Translations under genes and position numbers: made by a program
Origin: Bacteroidia bacterium
Lineage (GTDB): Bacteria > Bacteroidota > Bacteroidia > Cytophagales > Cyclobacteriaceae
NCBI GenBank assembly: GCA_030432655.1
Contig: JAUILA010000039.1
Span: forward strand, 1 to 35,856
Direction of reading: 5' to 3'
Length of the DNA: 35,856 nt
The notes under the pieces: generated by a model
Told to the model about the DNA's origin: nothing
What the model saw: the letters and a program-made list of their open reading frames with translations, nothing else
Databases searched by the model: none
Shown: one piece after another, positions 15,586 to 22,951 of the stretch
Position numbering within the stretch: the first letter of the stretch is position 1
Layout: the number at the start of each line of letters is the position of its first letter

Positions 15586-16257
15586 TCATCCGCCTTCCAG
15601 CTCCCTGAGATAAAGATCAAGGAATTCGTCAAGTCGTTTGAGCCGGTATTGCATGATCCAACGAGGATGAGGAAGTGGCCGGATTTCGTCAAAGAATCCG
15701 TGACGCTTGTTCAGTTTATCCAGGTAGGCAATATTCTTTCCCATTCCGAGACTGTACGCTACCGGTTTGGCACCAAAAGACAATTGTTCGCGCATGTTCT
15801 CAACAATATAATCTTCCAGTGCATTCTCAAGATCTCTGGAATCATAATAATTGAGATTTTTTCCATCCCGGGTAAAACCGAGCGGGCACACCGAAGTTAT
15901 ATAAAAGCGGCGGTAAAAGGATTCTACTCCTCCCAGGGTATCGATCATCTGGTAAATAAACCGGGACGAGAGTTCCTGTTGTCCTTCAAAAGAATTAGGA
16001 ATGTCCAGAATGTCGGTTAGCTTTTGCGGATCTGTGAACGGGACACCCGTTGACCCGCCGCCATGCCGTCCGGGATTTATCCCGATGAGATACGTCCTTG
16101 GCTGATGGTCATCAAAAAACCTTGAATAGAACTCGCCGATAACCCTGATCACTTCACTTTCTTCCATGGGATACAGCACCTCCACGTTTCCGGGAACCTC
16201 TGGTGGTGTCAGATTCCTGTAGTAATCAATTACCTGCTGACCAAATGTTTTCTTCAC
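15586..16257 (-). CDS. SMUG2-like uracil-DNA glycosylase
   Basis: This 223-residue protein belongs to the uracil-DNA glycosylase superfamily. Motif 1 is GINPGRHGGGSTGVPFTDP (catalytic-type Asn at N61), close to the SMUG GMNPG-x-x-G-x-x-x-TGVPFG form. Motif 2 near the C-terminus is LPHPRWIM, in place of the SMUG1 HPSPRN. This fits the SMUG2/DUF4918 group described from Bacteroidota. It should excise uracil or related bases from DNA. The start is a GTG at 16255-16257, giving KKTFGQQVIDYY; no ATG fits better. It is 14 bases after the DUF4174 gene and 65 bases before DUF4293. Confidence 0.82.
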   Translation of the reverse strand: MKKTFGQQVIDYYRNLTPPEVPGNVEVLYPMEESEVIRVIGEFYSRFFDDHQPRTYLIGINPGRHGGGSTGVPFTDPQKLTDILDIPNSFEGQQELSSRFIYQMIDTLGGVESFYRRFYITSVCPLGFTRDGKNLNYYDSRDLENALEDYIVENMREQLSFGAKPVAYSLGMGKNIAYLDKLNKRHGFFDEIRPLPHPRWIMQYRLKRLDEFLDLYLRELEGG

Positions 16258-16271
16258 TTTTCCGCTTTAGC

Positions 16272-16679
16272 TTACTGGTCCTCATTTCTCATCTCTGCCT
16301 TACGCATCGGCATTGAATCGATGAGGGCGAATAATTCATCTGTTTGCACCGGCGAATAACTTGTTTTCTTCTCACCGCCGTCTTTGCCGATCAATACAAA
16401 GGTAAAGGAATCCCGAGTCTTATACTTGCCGCGCAATTCCTGCAGCTGCTTTTCCGATTCCGGTAATATCCGAATGACCAGCAGGTCACGGTCTTTCATT
16501 CCTTCGGCTTCCTTTTCAAGGATTTTCTCCTGCCGGATCAGGAAATCATTGTCGGGTGAATTGGCAAAAAGCAGGACAATCCGGTTGTTCCAGCGGTATT
16601 TCTTAAGCGGGTCCTGGGCAAAAGTGTACGAATATGAACACATAACTACGAATATCAGGGGGATTAAAAATTTACTCAT
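16272..16679 (-). CDS. DUF4174 family secreted protein
   Basis: This 135-residue protein has a signal peptide (MSKFLIPLIFVVMCSYSYTFAQ) and a thioredoxin-like DUF4174 domain. Recognisable parts are LKKYRWNNRIVLLFA, the helix with RQEKILEKEAEGMKDRDLLVIRI, FVLIGKDGGEKKTSY and the closing ALIDSMPMRKAEM. There is no CxxC pair, so redox activity of the usual kind is unlikely. It is first in a minus-strand run with the SMUG2-like glycosylase. The 186 bases upstream are shared with a divergent secreted protein; I see no firm promoter in them. Confidence 0.85.
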   Translation of the reverse strand: MSKFLIPLIFVVMCSYSYTFAQDPLKKYRWNNRIVLLFANSPDNDFLIRQEKILEKEAEGMKDRDLLVIRILPESEKQLQELRGKYKTRDSFTFVLIGKDGGEKKTSYSPVQTDELFALIDSMPMRKAEMRNEDQ

Positions 16680-16865
16680 TTTAGCTGTTTTTCCGTTTCG
16701 GGATAATAACAGGGCGATTTATCCCCTTGTTTACGGGATGTAAATTTTACCTAAATCCATTCGCCCCCTGAGAACAACCGCTGGTCATTTTTTAAAACGA
16801 AAAGACAACCAAAACACCCCTTACCCTCGTCTAGTAAGTAGGTCAAACATCAAAATAATTCAATT

Positions 16866-17495
16866 ATGAAAACGCTAACAACTCTATTAGCCCTTACTAT
16901 TGCTGTCTCTTCATTTGCCTTCACAGGCCCAGGAGACAAGAACAAAAAGAAACCGGCTCCGGCCAAAGAATCACAAATGGCGATCATGAAACTTAACCAT
17001 GAGAGCTACAAGTTATACTATGTTCCCGTAGAATCTGCAGACGAACAAAAAGTTCGTGTCAATGTCTATGACGAAGAAGGCAGCAGAATCTACAGCAAGA
17101 AACACAATACCCAGAATGGTTTTGCCATTCCCTACAACTTCGAAGAACTCGAACCAGGTACATATACCTTTGAAGTAATTAATTCAGATGGTTCAGCTAT
17201 TCGTGAAGTTGTGAATCACACAGGCCTTGTCGAAGAGGTAGAATTGTCCCACATGGAAGCTATGGTTCAGCGCGTTTCGCCTGAAGCAAACAAATTCCAG
17301 CTTATCGTGGTCAAGCCAAATGATAATGATGTGGTTATCCGCATCCGGGACGCTTATAACATCGTGCTTTTTGAAGAACGCGTGAATTTTGAAAAAGGAT
17401 TCAAGCGGATTTATGACTTCGACAAGATCAGCTCAAAATATTACACTTTCGAAATCGCCAGCGGACCTACGTCACAGATCCTGACAGCGAAATAG
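16866..17495 (+). CDS. Secreted protein with two beta-rich repeats, function unknown
   Basis: This 209-residue protein has a signal peptide (MKTLTTLLALTIAVSSFAFTGPG) followed by a Lys/Pro-rich linker. The mature part contains two related beta-sandwich-like units of about 75 residues. The first has KVRVNVYDEEGSRIYSKKH, then GFAIPYNFEELEPGTYTFEV; the second has DVVIRIRDAYNIVLFEERV, then GFKRIYDFDKISSKYYTFEI. The shared pattern is a strand pair, a short helix or turn, then G-F-x-x-x-Y-[DN]-F and a final YTFE strand. It resembles the DUF3244 type of Bacteroidota surface proteins, but I cannot confirm the family. It is a single gene with its own terminator. Confidence 0.78.
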   Translation: MKTLTTLLALTIAVSSFAFTGPGDKNKKKPAPAKESQMAIMKLNHESYKLYYVPVESADEQKVRVNVYDEEGSRIYSKKHNTQNGFAIPYNFEELEPGTYTFEVINSDGSAIREVVNHTGLVEEVELSHMEAMVQRVSPEANKFQLIVVKPNDNDVVIRIRDAYNIVLFEERVNFEKGFKRIYDFDKISSKYYTFEIASGPTSQILTAK

Positions 17496-17534
17496 GAAAG
17501 AAGTATCAAGATGCTTTGTTTAGGTTGAATAGGC

Positions 17535-17571
17535 AAGGGGAGCTGCAGACGGCGGCTCCCCTTCCATTTTT
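17535..17571 (+). terminator. Intrinsic terminator of the two-repeat secreted protein gene
   Basis: AAGGGGAGC at 17535-17543 pairs with GCTCCCCTT at 17555-17563 around an 11-base loop, and CCATTTTTT follows. It sits 40 bases after the stop and directly before the stop of the convergent RNA methyltransferase gene. Confidence 0.85.
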
Positions 17572-18126
17572 TCAGACCTGGCCGGTTTTTTCTTCAAGCC
17601 TTAGCTTCTGGAATATCTCCCAGATTACAATACCCGCGCTGACCGAAATATTTAACGAATGCTTGGTGCCAAACTGAGGGATTTCCACACAGTAGTCTGC
17701 TAAGTCGATAACTTCCTGTCTAACTCCGAACACCTCATTTCCGAAAACCAGTGCCCACTTCTCATCCTGAGAGGGCTCAAATGAGCCCAGCATAATACTT
17801 TCCTCCACTTGTTCAATGGCGACAATCCTGACACCCTTATCCTTAAGTGATCGGATCACCTCCGTTACATCCCCGGCGTACTCCCATGCGACCGACTCTG
17901 TGGCGCCCAAAGCTGTTTTTTGAATTTCCCGGTGGGGCGGTTGAGGCGTTATTCCCGCCAAAATTATCTTCTCCACCAGGAACGCATCCGCCGACCGGAA
18001 TACCGATCCGACATTATTCATACTCCGGATATCATCCAGAATAATAATTACCGGAATCTTTTCAGAGGTCTGGAATTCTGCAATACTTTTTCTGTTCAGT
18101 TCTTCATTCGCGAGTTTCCGTGTCAT
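17572..18126 (-). CDS. SpoU/TrmH-family RNA 2'-O-methyltransferase
   Basis: This 184-residue SPOUT methyltransferase would place a 2'-O-methyl group on tRNA or rRNA with S-adenosylmethionine. Motif 1 is DDIRSMNNVGSVFRSADAF, motif 2 is ALVFGNEVFGV, and motif 3 is IPQFGTKHSLNISVSAGI, which forms the trefoil knot. I start at ATG 18124-18126 (MTRKLANEELNRK). The frame is open 52 codons further, but that extension would overlap the mutS start and shows no family similarity. Length suits the short TrmL-like or plain TrmH-family proteins rather than RlmB, which has an extra N-terminal domain. The target base is unknown. It is divergent from mutS. Confidence 0.9.
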   Translation of the reverse strand: MTRKLANEELNRKSIAEFQTSEKIPVIIILDDIRSMNNVGSVFRSADAFLVEKIILAGITPQPPHREIQKTALGATESVAWEYAGDVTEVIRSLKDKGVRIVAIEQVEESIMLGSFEPSQDEKWALVFGNEVFGVRQEVIDLADYCVEIPQFGTKHSLNISVSAGIVIWEIFQKLRLEEKTGQV

Positions 18127-18140
18127 ACTGTAAAATTGCA

Positions 18141-18148
18141 AAAAACTA
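18141..18148 (-). promoter_or_regulatory. Candidate -7 box of the RNA methyltransferase gene
   Basis: Read on the minus strand this is TAGTTTTT, 7 of 8 matches to TAnnTTTG, ending 14 bases before the chosen start. It supports the shorter reading of the methyltransferase gene. Confidence 0.3.
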
Positions 18149-18171
18149 CCAAACTGCATAAATGCATCAGG

Positions 18172-18202
18172 TTGGTAATGGGCCGAAAAAACATAATATT
18201 TG
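18172..18202 (+). promoter_or_regulatory. Promoter of mutS
   Basis: TTG at 18172-18174 is followed after 19 bases by TAATATTTG, one base longer than the TAnnTTTG consensus. It ends 21 bases before the mutS ATG. Confidence 0.45.
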
Positions 18203-18223
18203 TATTGACGCGGTTGAACAGGC

Positions 18224-20839
18224 ATGACGAAGACAAAATCCCCGAAAGAAACTCCCCTTATGAAGCAATACAACGCCATCAAGGCGAAGTATCCGGGTGC
18301 CTTACTGCTATTCCGGGTAGGGGATTTTTATGAAACATTTGGTGAGGATGCGGTACGAGCAAGTGAAGTTCTGGATATCGTCCTGACTAAACGAAGCAAT
18401 GGATCTGCCTCCGAAGTGGAATTAGCTGGCTTTCCGCATCATGCGCTGGATAATTACCTCCCGAGACTGGTTCGTGCCGGTAATCGCGTGGCTATTTGTG
18501 ACCAGCTTGAAGATCCGAAATCCGTAAAAGGCATTGTGAAACGGGGCGTTACCGAACTGGTAACACCGGGACTTTCATTTAACGACAATGTCCTTGACAA
18601 AAATCATAATAATTATCTCGCGGCCATACATCTGGATAATGAGCAAGGTGGAGTTGCTTTCCTTGATCTTTCCACCGGAGAATTTATGGCAACGGAGGGC
18701 AACGTAGAGTACATCTCAAAACTGATTCAGGGATTTAATCCGTCCGAAGTACTTTACTGTAAAAAAAACAGGGATAAAATGTCATCCTTTGTCGGGGACG
18801 ATCATCACCTGTTTTCCCTGGATGAATGGATTTTCACGTATGAATTTGGCTACGACCGGCTTCTTCAGCAATTCGGCACTAAGAATCTGAAGGGGTTTGG
18901 GATTGAAAAAATGTACGCCGCCATTGCCGCAGCGGGAGCGGTGCTCCATTACCTGGAAGAAACCGAACATAAGGAAACCAGCCATATATCGTCAATCAGC
19001 CGCATTGATGAAGAACGGTACGTTTGGCTTGATAAATTTACCATCAGGAACCTGGAGTTAATATATCCACAGCAGGAAGGCGGCGTGCCCCTGATTAGCA
19101 TCCTTGACCATACCACCACCCCGATGGGCGCACGTTTAATGCGCAAATGGATTGTTTTACCACTGAAGGACAAGAAAGCCATCGACGAAAGGCTGGATGT
19201 GGTGGACCATCTCAGCAGGGACAGAAAGCTGCGTGATAAACTCGTCGGATGGCTTAAAATAATCGGTGATCTTGAACGCCTGATAGGAAAGGTGGCTGTA
19301 GGCCGGGTCAATCCAAGGGAACTTGTACAGTTGAAGCGTTCACTGGCGGTGATTCCCGACCTCATTCAGTTTTTAAATAATACAGAAAACAACTCCCTGT
19401 CCGGGCTAGCCTCCGAGCTCGACCCTTGTCCGGAACTAAAGCAGCAGATTGAAGGAGCATTGAAGGATGATCCTCCTGTAAACCTTCACCAGGGGGGTGT
19501 TATAAAGGACGGTATTGACGCTGAACTTGATGACCTGAGAAAGATCGCTTACGCCGGTAAAGATTACCTGGTACAGATTCAGCAGCGGGAGAGCGAGCGG
19601 ACCGGAATTACCTCCCTGAAAATTGCCTACAACAAGGTGTTCGGATATTACCTTGAGGTAAGTAACGCGCACAAAAGCAAAGTTCCCCAGGAATGGATCA
19701 GAAAGCAGACACTGGTAAATGCGGAACGCTATATAACTGAAGAACTGAAAGAATACGAGGAAAAAATCCTGAATGCAGAAGAAAAGCTGGTGGTAATTGA
19801 ACAGCGGCTTTACCATGATCTGGTGGAGGCCGCTGCCGGTTTTACCAAGCCGGTTCAGCAAAACGCACGTACACTTTCCCGTCTTGATTGTCTCTTGTCT
19901 TTTGCCATCACTGCTGACCGTAACAGGTATACCAGACCACTCATAAATGATGATACTACAATTGATATAAGGGAAGGGCGGCATGCTGTGATTGAACAGC
20001 AGCTTCCTCCGGGAGAAGAATATGTACCCAATGATGTATTCCTGGATAATTCGTCCCAGCAGATCATGATCATCACCGGGCCCAACATGGCCGGTAAATC
20101 AGCTTTGCTCCGGCAAACGGCGCTCATTGTTCTTATGGGCCAGATGGGGTCGTTTGTTCCTGCCGGAAGTGCTGCGATAGGACTTGTGGATAAAGTTTTT
20201 ACCAGAGTAGGGGCATCCGATAACCTGTCTCGTGGTGAATCTACATTTATGGTAGAAATGACCGAGACGGCAAGTATTCTTAATAACCTGAGTGACCGCA
20301 GCCTGGTTCTTATGGATGAGATCGGGAGAGGGACCAGCACCTATGACGGAGTATCCATCGCCTGGTCAATCGCGGAGTTTCTTCATAACCATCCGGAATT
20401 CCGGGCAAAAACACTTTTCGCCACCCATTATCATGAATTGAATCAACTGGCGGAAGATTTCCCCAGGATCCGGAATTACAACGTATCCGTCAAAGAAGTC
20501 GGTGACAGGATCCTTTTCATGCGCAAGCTGAAAGAGGGGGGGAGTCAGCATAGTTTCGGTATACATGTGGCTCAGCTGGCCGGTATGCCAAACCGCGTGG
20601 TGCTCCGGGCTAATGAGATCATGCATTTTTTGGAAAAAGACCACAACAGGCACGCGGAAATGAGGAAAAAGATGGAAGACGTGCCAAAAGCCAACTATCA
20701 ATTGAACTTATTTGAGTCCGATCCACGTTTCAGGAAGGTGGAAGAAATGCTTAACAATCTGGATATAAATACTATATCCCCGGTTGAAGCGTTACTAAAA
20801 CTTAATGAGATTCAAACCGCATTGCAGAAAAAGAAGTAA
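18224..20839 (+). CDS. mutS: DNA mismatch repair protein MutS
   Basis: This full-length 871-residue MutS1 protein recognises mispairs and starts mismatch repair with MutL. The mismatch-reading Phe-x-Glu is in GDFYETF (F35, E37). The clamp and lever regions include NAERYITEELKEYEEKILNAEEKL. The ATPase has Walker A GPNMAGKSALLRQ (about 619), the signature DNLSRGESTFMVEM, Walker B LVLMDEIGRGTSTYDG and the ATHYHEL motif. The C-terminus ends with a short beta-clamp or tetramer-like region. mutL is not in the window. The ATG at 18224 follows a Bacteroidota-type promoter and is divergent from the RNA methyltransferase gene. Confidence 0.98.
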   Translation: MTKTKSPKETPLMKQYNAIKAKYPGALLLFRVGDFYETFGEDAVRASEVLDIVLTKRSNGSASEVELAGFPHHALDNYLPRLVRAGNRVAICDQLEDPKSVKGIVKRGVTELVTPGLSFNDNVLDKNHNNYLAAIHLDNEQGGVAFLDLSTGEFMATEGNVEYISKLIQGFNPSEVLYCKKNRDKMSSFVGDDHHLFSLDEWIFTYEFGYDRLLQQFGTKNLKGFGIEKMYAAIAAAGAVLHYLEETEHKETSHISSISRIDEERYVWLDKFTIRNLELIYPQQEGGVPLISILDHTTTPMGARLMRKWIVLPLKDKKAIDERLDVVDHLSRDRKLRDKLVGWLKIIGDLERLIGKVAVGRVNPRELVQLKRSLAVIPDLIQFLNNTENNSLSGLASELDPCPELKQQIEGALKDDPPVNLHQGGVIKDGIDAELDDLRKIAYAGKDYLVQIQQRESERTGITSLKIAYNKVFGYYLEVSNAHKSKVPQEWIRKQTLVNAERYITEELKEYEEKILNAEEKLVVIEQRLYHDLVEAAAGFTKPVQQNARTLSRLDCLLSFAITADRNRYTRPLINDDTTIDIREGRHAVIEQQLPPGEEYVPNDVFLDNSSQQIMIITGPNMAGKSALLRQTALIVLMGQMGSFVPAGSAAIGLVDKVFTRVGASDNLSRGESTFMVEMTETASILNNLSDRSLVLMDEIGRGTSTYDGVSIAWSIAEFLHNHPEFRAKTLFATHYHELNQLAEDFPRIRNYNVSVKEVGDRILFMRKLKEGGSQHSFGIHVAQLAGMPNRVVLRANEIMHFLEKDHNRHAEMRKKMEDVPKANYQLNLFESDPRFRKVEEMLNNLDINTISPVEALLKLNEIQTALQKKK

Positions 20840-20844
20840 CTTTG
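20837..20844 (+). promoter_or_regulatory. -7 box for the desaturase gene, overlapping the mutS stop
   Basis: TAACTTTG matches TAnnTTTG exactly, and its first three bases are the TAA stop of mutS. It lies 36 bases before the desaturase ATG. No TTG stands at the normal distance, so the upstream element is weak. Confidence 0.5.
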
Positions 20845-20880
20845 CATTTTTAATGCAGCAATGCAACTTAATAGCAGATT

Positions 20881-21816
20881 ATGGCACAAGCCACGCAACT
20901 TCGTAAAAGAAATAAGCCGATACTTAAACAGGAAATAGCATTTGCTATTGTTCACTTGTTACCGTTGGGCGCCATATGGACCGGGGCAACCTGGTTTGAC
21001 TGGACTGTCTGTGCGGTCTTGTATTTTACCAGAATGTTCTGGATTACCGGAGGATACCATCGTTATTTTTCGCATAAATCTTATAAGACCAGCCGCTGGT
21101 TTCAGTTTGTCATTGCCTTTATGGCTCAGACATCTGCCCAGAAAGGGGCCTTATGGTGGGCCGCTCACCACCGTCATCATCACCGGCACAGTGACCAGCC
21201 GGAGGATCCGCACAGCATGAAGCTTTATGGATTCTGGTATTCTCATGTTGGCTGGATCATCGGACCTGATTACAAGGAAACAGATTATAAAACAATTGGT
21301 GACTATGCCAAATACCCGGAACTGGTATGGCTTAACAAGCATTACCTGGTACCTCCTGTGATCCTGGCATTACTCGTCATGGCGGTTGGTGCCTGGGTGA
21401 ATGGTGGCAGTCCGTTACTGATGTTCACTCATTTCGGTTTCTCTACACTGTTCATCGGGTTCTTCCTGAGTACCGTTATTTTGTACCATGCCACGTTTTC
21501 GATCAATTCGATCATGCATAAATTCGGAAAACAGCGATATAAGTCAGGTGACGAATCAAAGAACAGTCTCTGGCTGGCATTGCTTACTATGGGAGAAGGA
21601 TGGCACAACAACCATCATTACTATGAAGTAGCTGCAAGACAGGGATTCTTCTGGTGGGAAGTGGATATTACTTACTATGTCCTGAGAATGTTTGGTTGGA
21701 TGGGGCTGATCTGGGACATCCGCGAAGTTCCGGACCACATTAAATATTCCAGGGACAAGGAAGAGGCGAAAGCTCTTAAAATGCACCCTGAAGAAATCAG
21801 AAGGAAGTCGGCCTGA
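20881..21816 (+). CDS. Acyl-CoA/fatty acid delta-9-type desaturase (membrane, di-iron)
   Basis: This 311-residue membrane enzyme adds a cis double bond to a fatty acyl chain using a di-iron site and O2. The three histidine boxes are present: HRYFSH (H60, H65), HHRHH (H96, H99, H100) and HNNHH (H242, H245, H246). Hydrophobic segments around 20-50, 70-90, 150-175 and 180-205 fit the four-helix stearoyl-CoA desaturase fold. The family usually works at position 9 of C16-C18 chains; position is inferred, not seen. It would adjust membrane fluidity. It follows mutS by 41 bases and has its own -7 box and a good terminator. Confidence 0.92.
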   Translation: MAQATQLRKRNKPILKQEIAFAIVHLLPLGAIWTGATWFDWTVCAVLYFTRMFWITGGYHRYFSHKSYKTSRWFQFVIAFMAQTSAQKGALWWAAHHRHHHRHSDQPEDPHSMKLYGFWYSHVGWIIGPDYKETDYKTIGDYAKYPELVWLNKHYLVPPVILALLVMAVGAWVNGGSPLLMFTHFGFSTLFIGFFLSTVILYHATFSINSIMHKFGKQRYKSGDESKNSLWLALLTMGEGWHNNHHYYEVAARQGFFWWEVDITYYVLRMFGWMGLIWDIREVPDHIKYSRDKEEAKALKMHPEEIRRKSA

Positions 21817-21890
21817 CCACCTTGTTCTGTTGGGTCTCCCTGAACTTCATCAGTTGGGGAAGCCGGACTCCGCCTGCCGGTTGAATAAAA

Positions 21891-22811
21891 TTATATACGA
21901 AGGAGAGCCTGGAAAAATCCCAGGTTCTCTTTTTTGTCTTTCACAATCAGCAATGGAATATTCGAATTATACCGGATCATTTTTTCCGCGACACTTCCCA
22001 GTAAAATTGAGGCAAATCCGGTTCGGCCGCGGGACGCAATAATTATCAGGTCTGCATGCTGCCTGGAGGCCTCCTCATAAGCACGTTCTGCCGGGTCTTC
22101 TTCATCATCCAGGCTTAGAACAACGGAAACTTCATCCTCCGGAATGTCACGTTTTTTTAGGAACAAACTGGCGTCTTCGCGGGCATTTTTTTTCATTATT
22201 TCCGCAAACTCCTCGTAAGTCTTGCCTATGGTAGAATATCCCGAGGGCACTTCATACGAGTTTTGGACCACCACATCACACCCCATATGCTCTTTCATTT
22301 CCATGGCAAAATTCAGTGCCATACCGGATGTTTTACTAAAATCAATGGGGACAATAACCCGCTTCAGATGTGCTTCCGAAACATTCTCCGGCACGAAAAA
22401 AATACTGCAATGGGCAACACGGGCAAGCCGGTTGGCCAGCTTGCCTTCCCCTGTCATGTCATTTTTTCTTCCCATTACAATCAGGTCCACCTCTTTGATC
22501 TCCGACCAGTTAAGAATCTCCCTGATAGGGTCCCCTTCACGAATCTCGTACCTGAACTCTATTTCACTCTTAGGCTTATATTCCTTTTCGATTTTTTTTC
22601 GAATATCATTCTCAAGTGACTCATCGACAGGCGCCATCATGTTCGGATATTTCTCTCTCACCCGCTCAGGTAATTTGAGTGTTTTTGCGACATGTACAAA
22701 GTAGATCACTTCCGGATGAAATATTTCTTCCAGAACTGGCAGGTAAGCGATCAGTTTATCATCCATTTCTGTCAGATCGATACCTACCATAAGGCGCTTG
22801 ATAGCATACAT
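21891..22811 (-). CDS. Tandem UspA-domain universal stress protein
   Basis: This 306-residue protein contains two UspA domains (about 1-145 and 150-300). The second carries the full nucleotide motif GRTGFASILLGSVAEKM, of the G-x2-G-x9-G-S form. In the first, the matching stretch GRKNDMTGEGKLANRLARVA is altered and may not bind ATP. Tandem Usps of this size are common in Bacteroidota and are linked to stress or nutrient limitation. The last residues overlap the terminator of the convergent desaturase gene. It is divergent from the ABC exporter; 140 bases lie between their starts. Confidence 0.9.
   Translation of the reverse strand: MYAIKRLMVGIDLTEMDDKLIAYLPVLEEIFHPEVIYFVHVAKTLKLPERVREKYPNMMAPVDESLENDIRKKIEKEYKPKSEIEFRYEIREGDPIREILNWSEIKEVDLIVMGRKNDMTGEGKLANRLARVAHCSIFFVPENVSEAHLKRVIVPIDFSKTSGMALNFAMEMKEHMGCDVVVQNSYEVPSGYSTIGKTYEEFAEIMKKNAREDASLFLKKRDIPEDEVSVVLSLDDEEDPAERAYEEASRQHADLIIIASRGRTGFASILLGSVAEKMIRYNSNIPLLIVKDKKENLGFFQALLRI
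21903..21935 (+). terminator. Intrinsic terminator of the desaturase gene, inside the usp coding end
   Basis: GAGAGCCTGG at 21903-21912 pairs with CCAGGTTCTC at 21920-21929 (one G-T pair), followed by six T at 21930-21935. It lies 87 bases after the desaturase stop and within the last codons of the convergent UspA gene. Confidence 0.82.
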
Positions 22812-22889
22812 AACGAGGGCTTCTTTTTTTATTAAATTTAGGTAAAAAAAGTAAAAGTAGTTATGTGCGATGTGTCCGGCCCGGCGGAA

Positions 22890-22921
22890 TTGGGGATATC
22901 CGCTTTATTGCCCTACCTTTA
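22890..22921 (+). promoter_or_regulatory. Candidate promoter of the ABC exporter
   Basis: TTG at 22890-22892, then 21 bases, then TACCTTTA (7 of 8 matches to TAnnTTTG). The box ends 30 bases before the ATG at 22952. Confidence 0.4.
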
Positions 22922-22951
22922 CGGCTATTTAGCAAGCGTATCATAGGTTGA

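Noticed and set aside
18127-18282. Upstream extension of the RNA methyltransferase gene
   Set aside because: The extra 52 codons overlap the mutS start and promoter and add no family sequence; the ATG at 18126 has a -7-like box before it.
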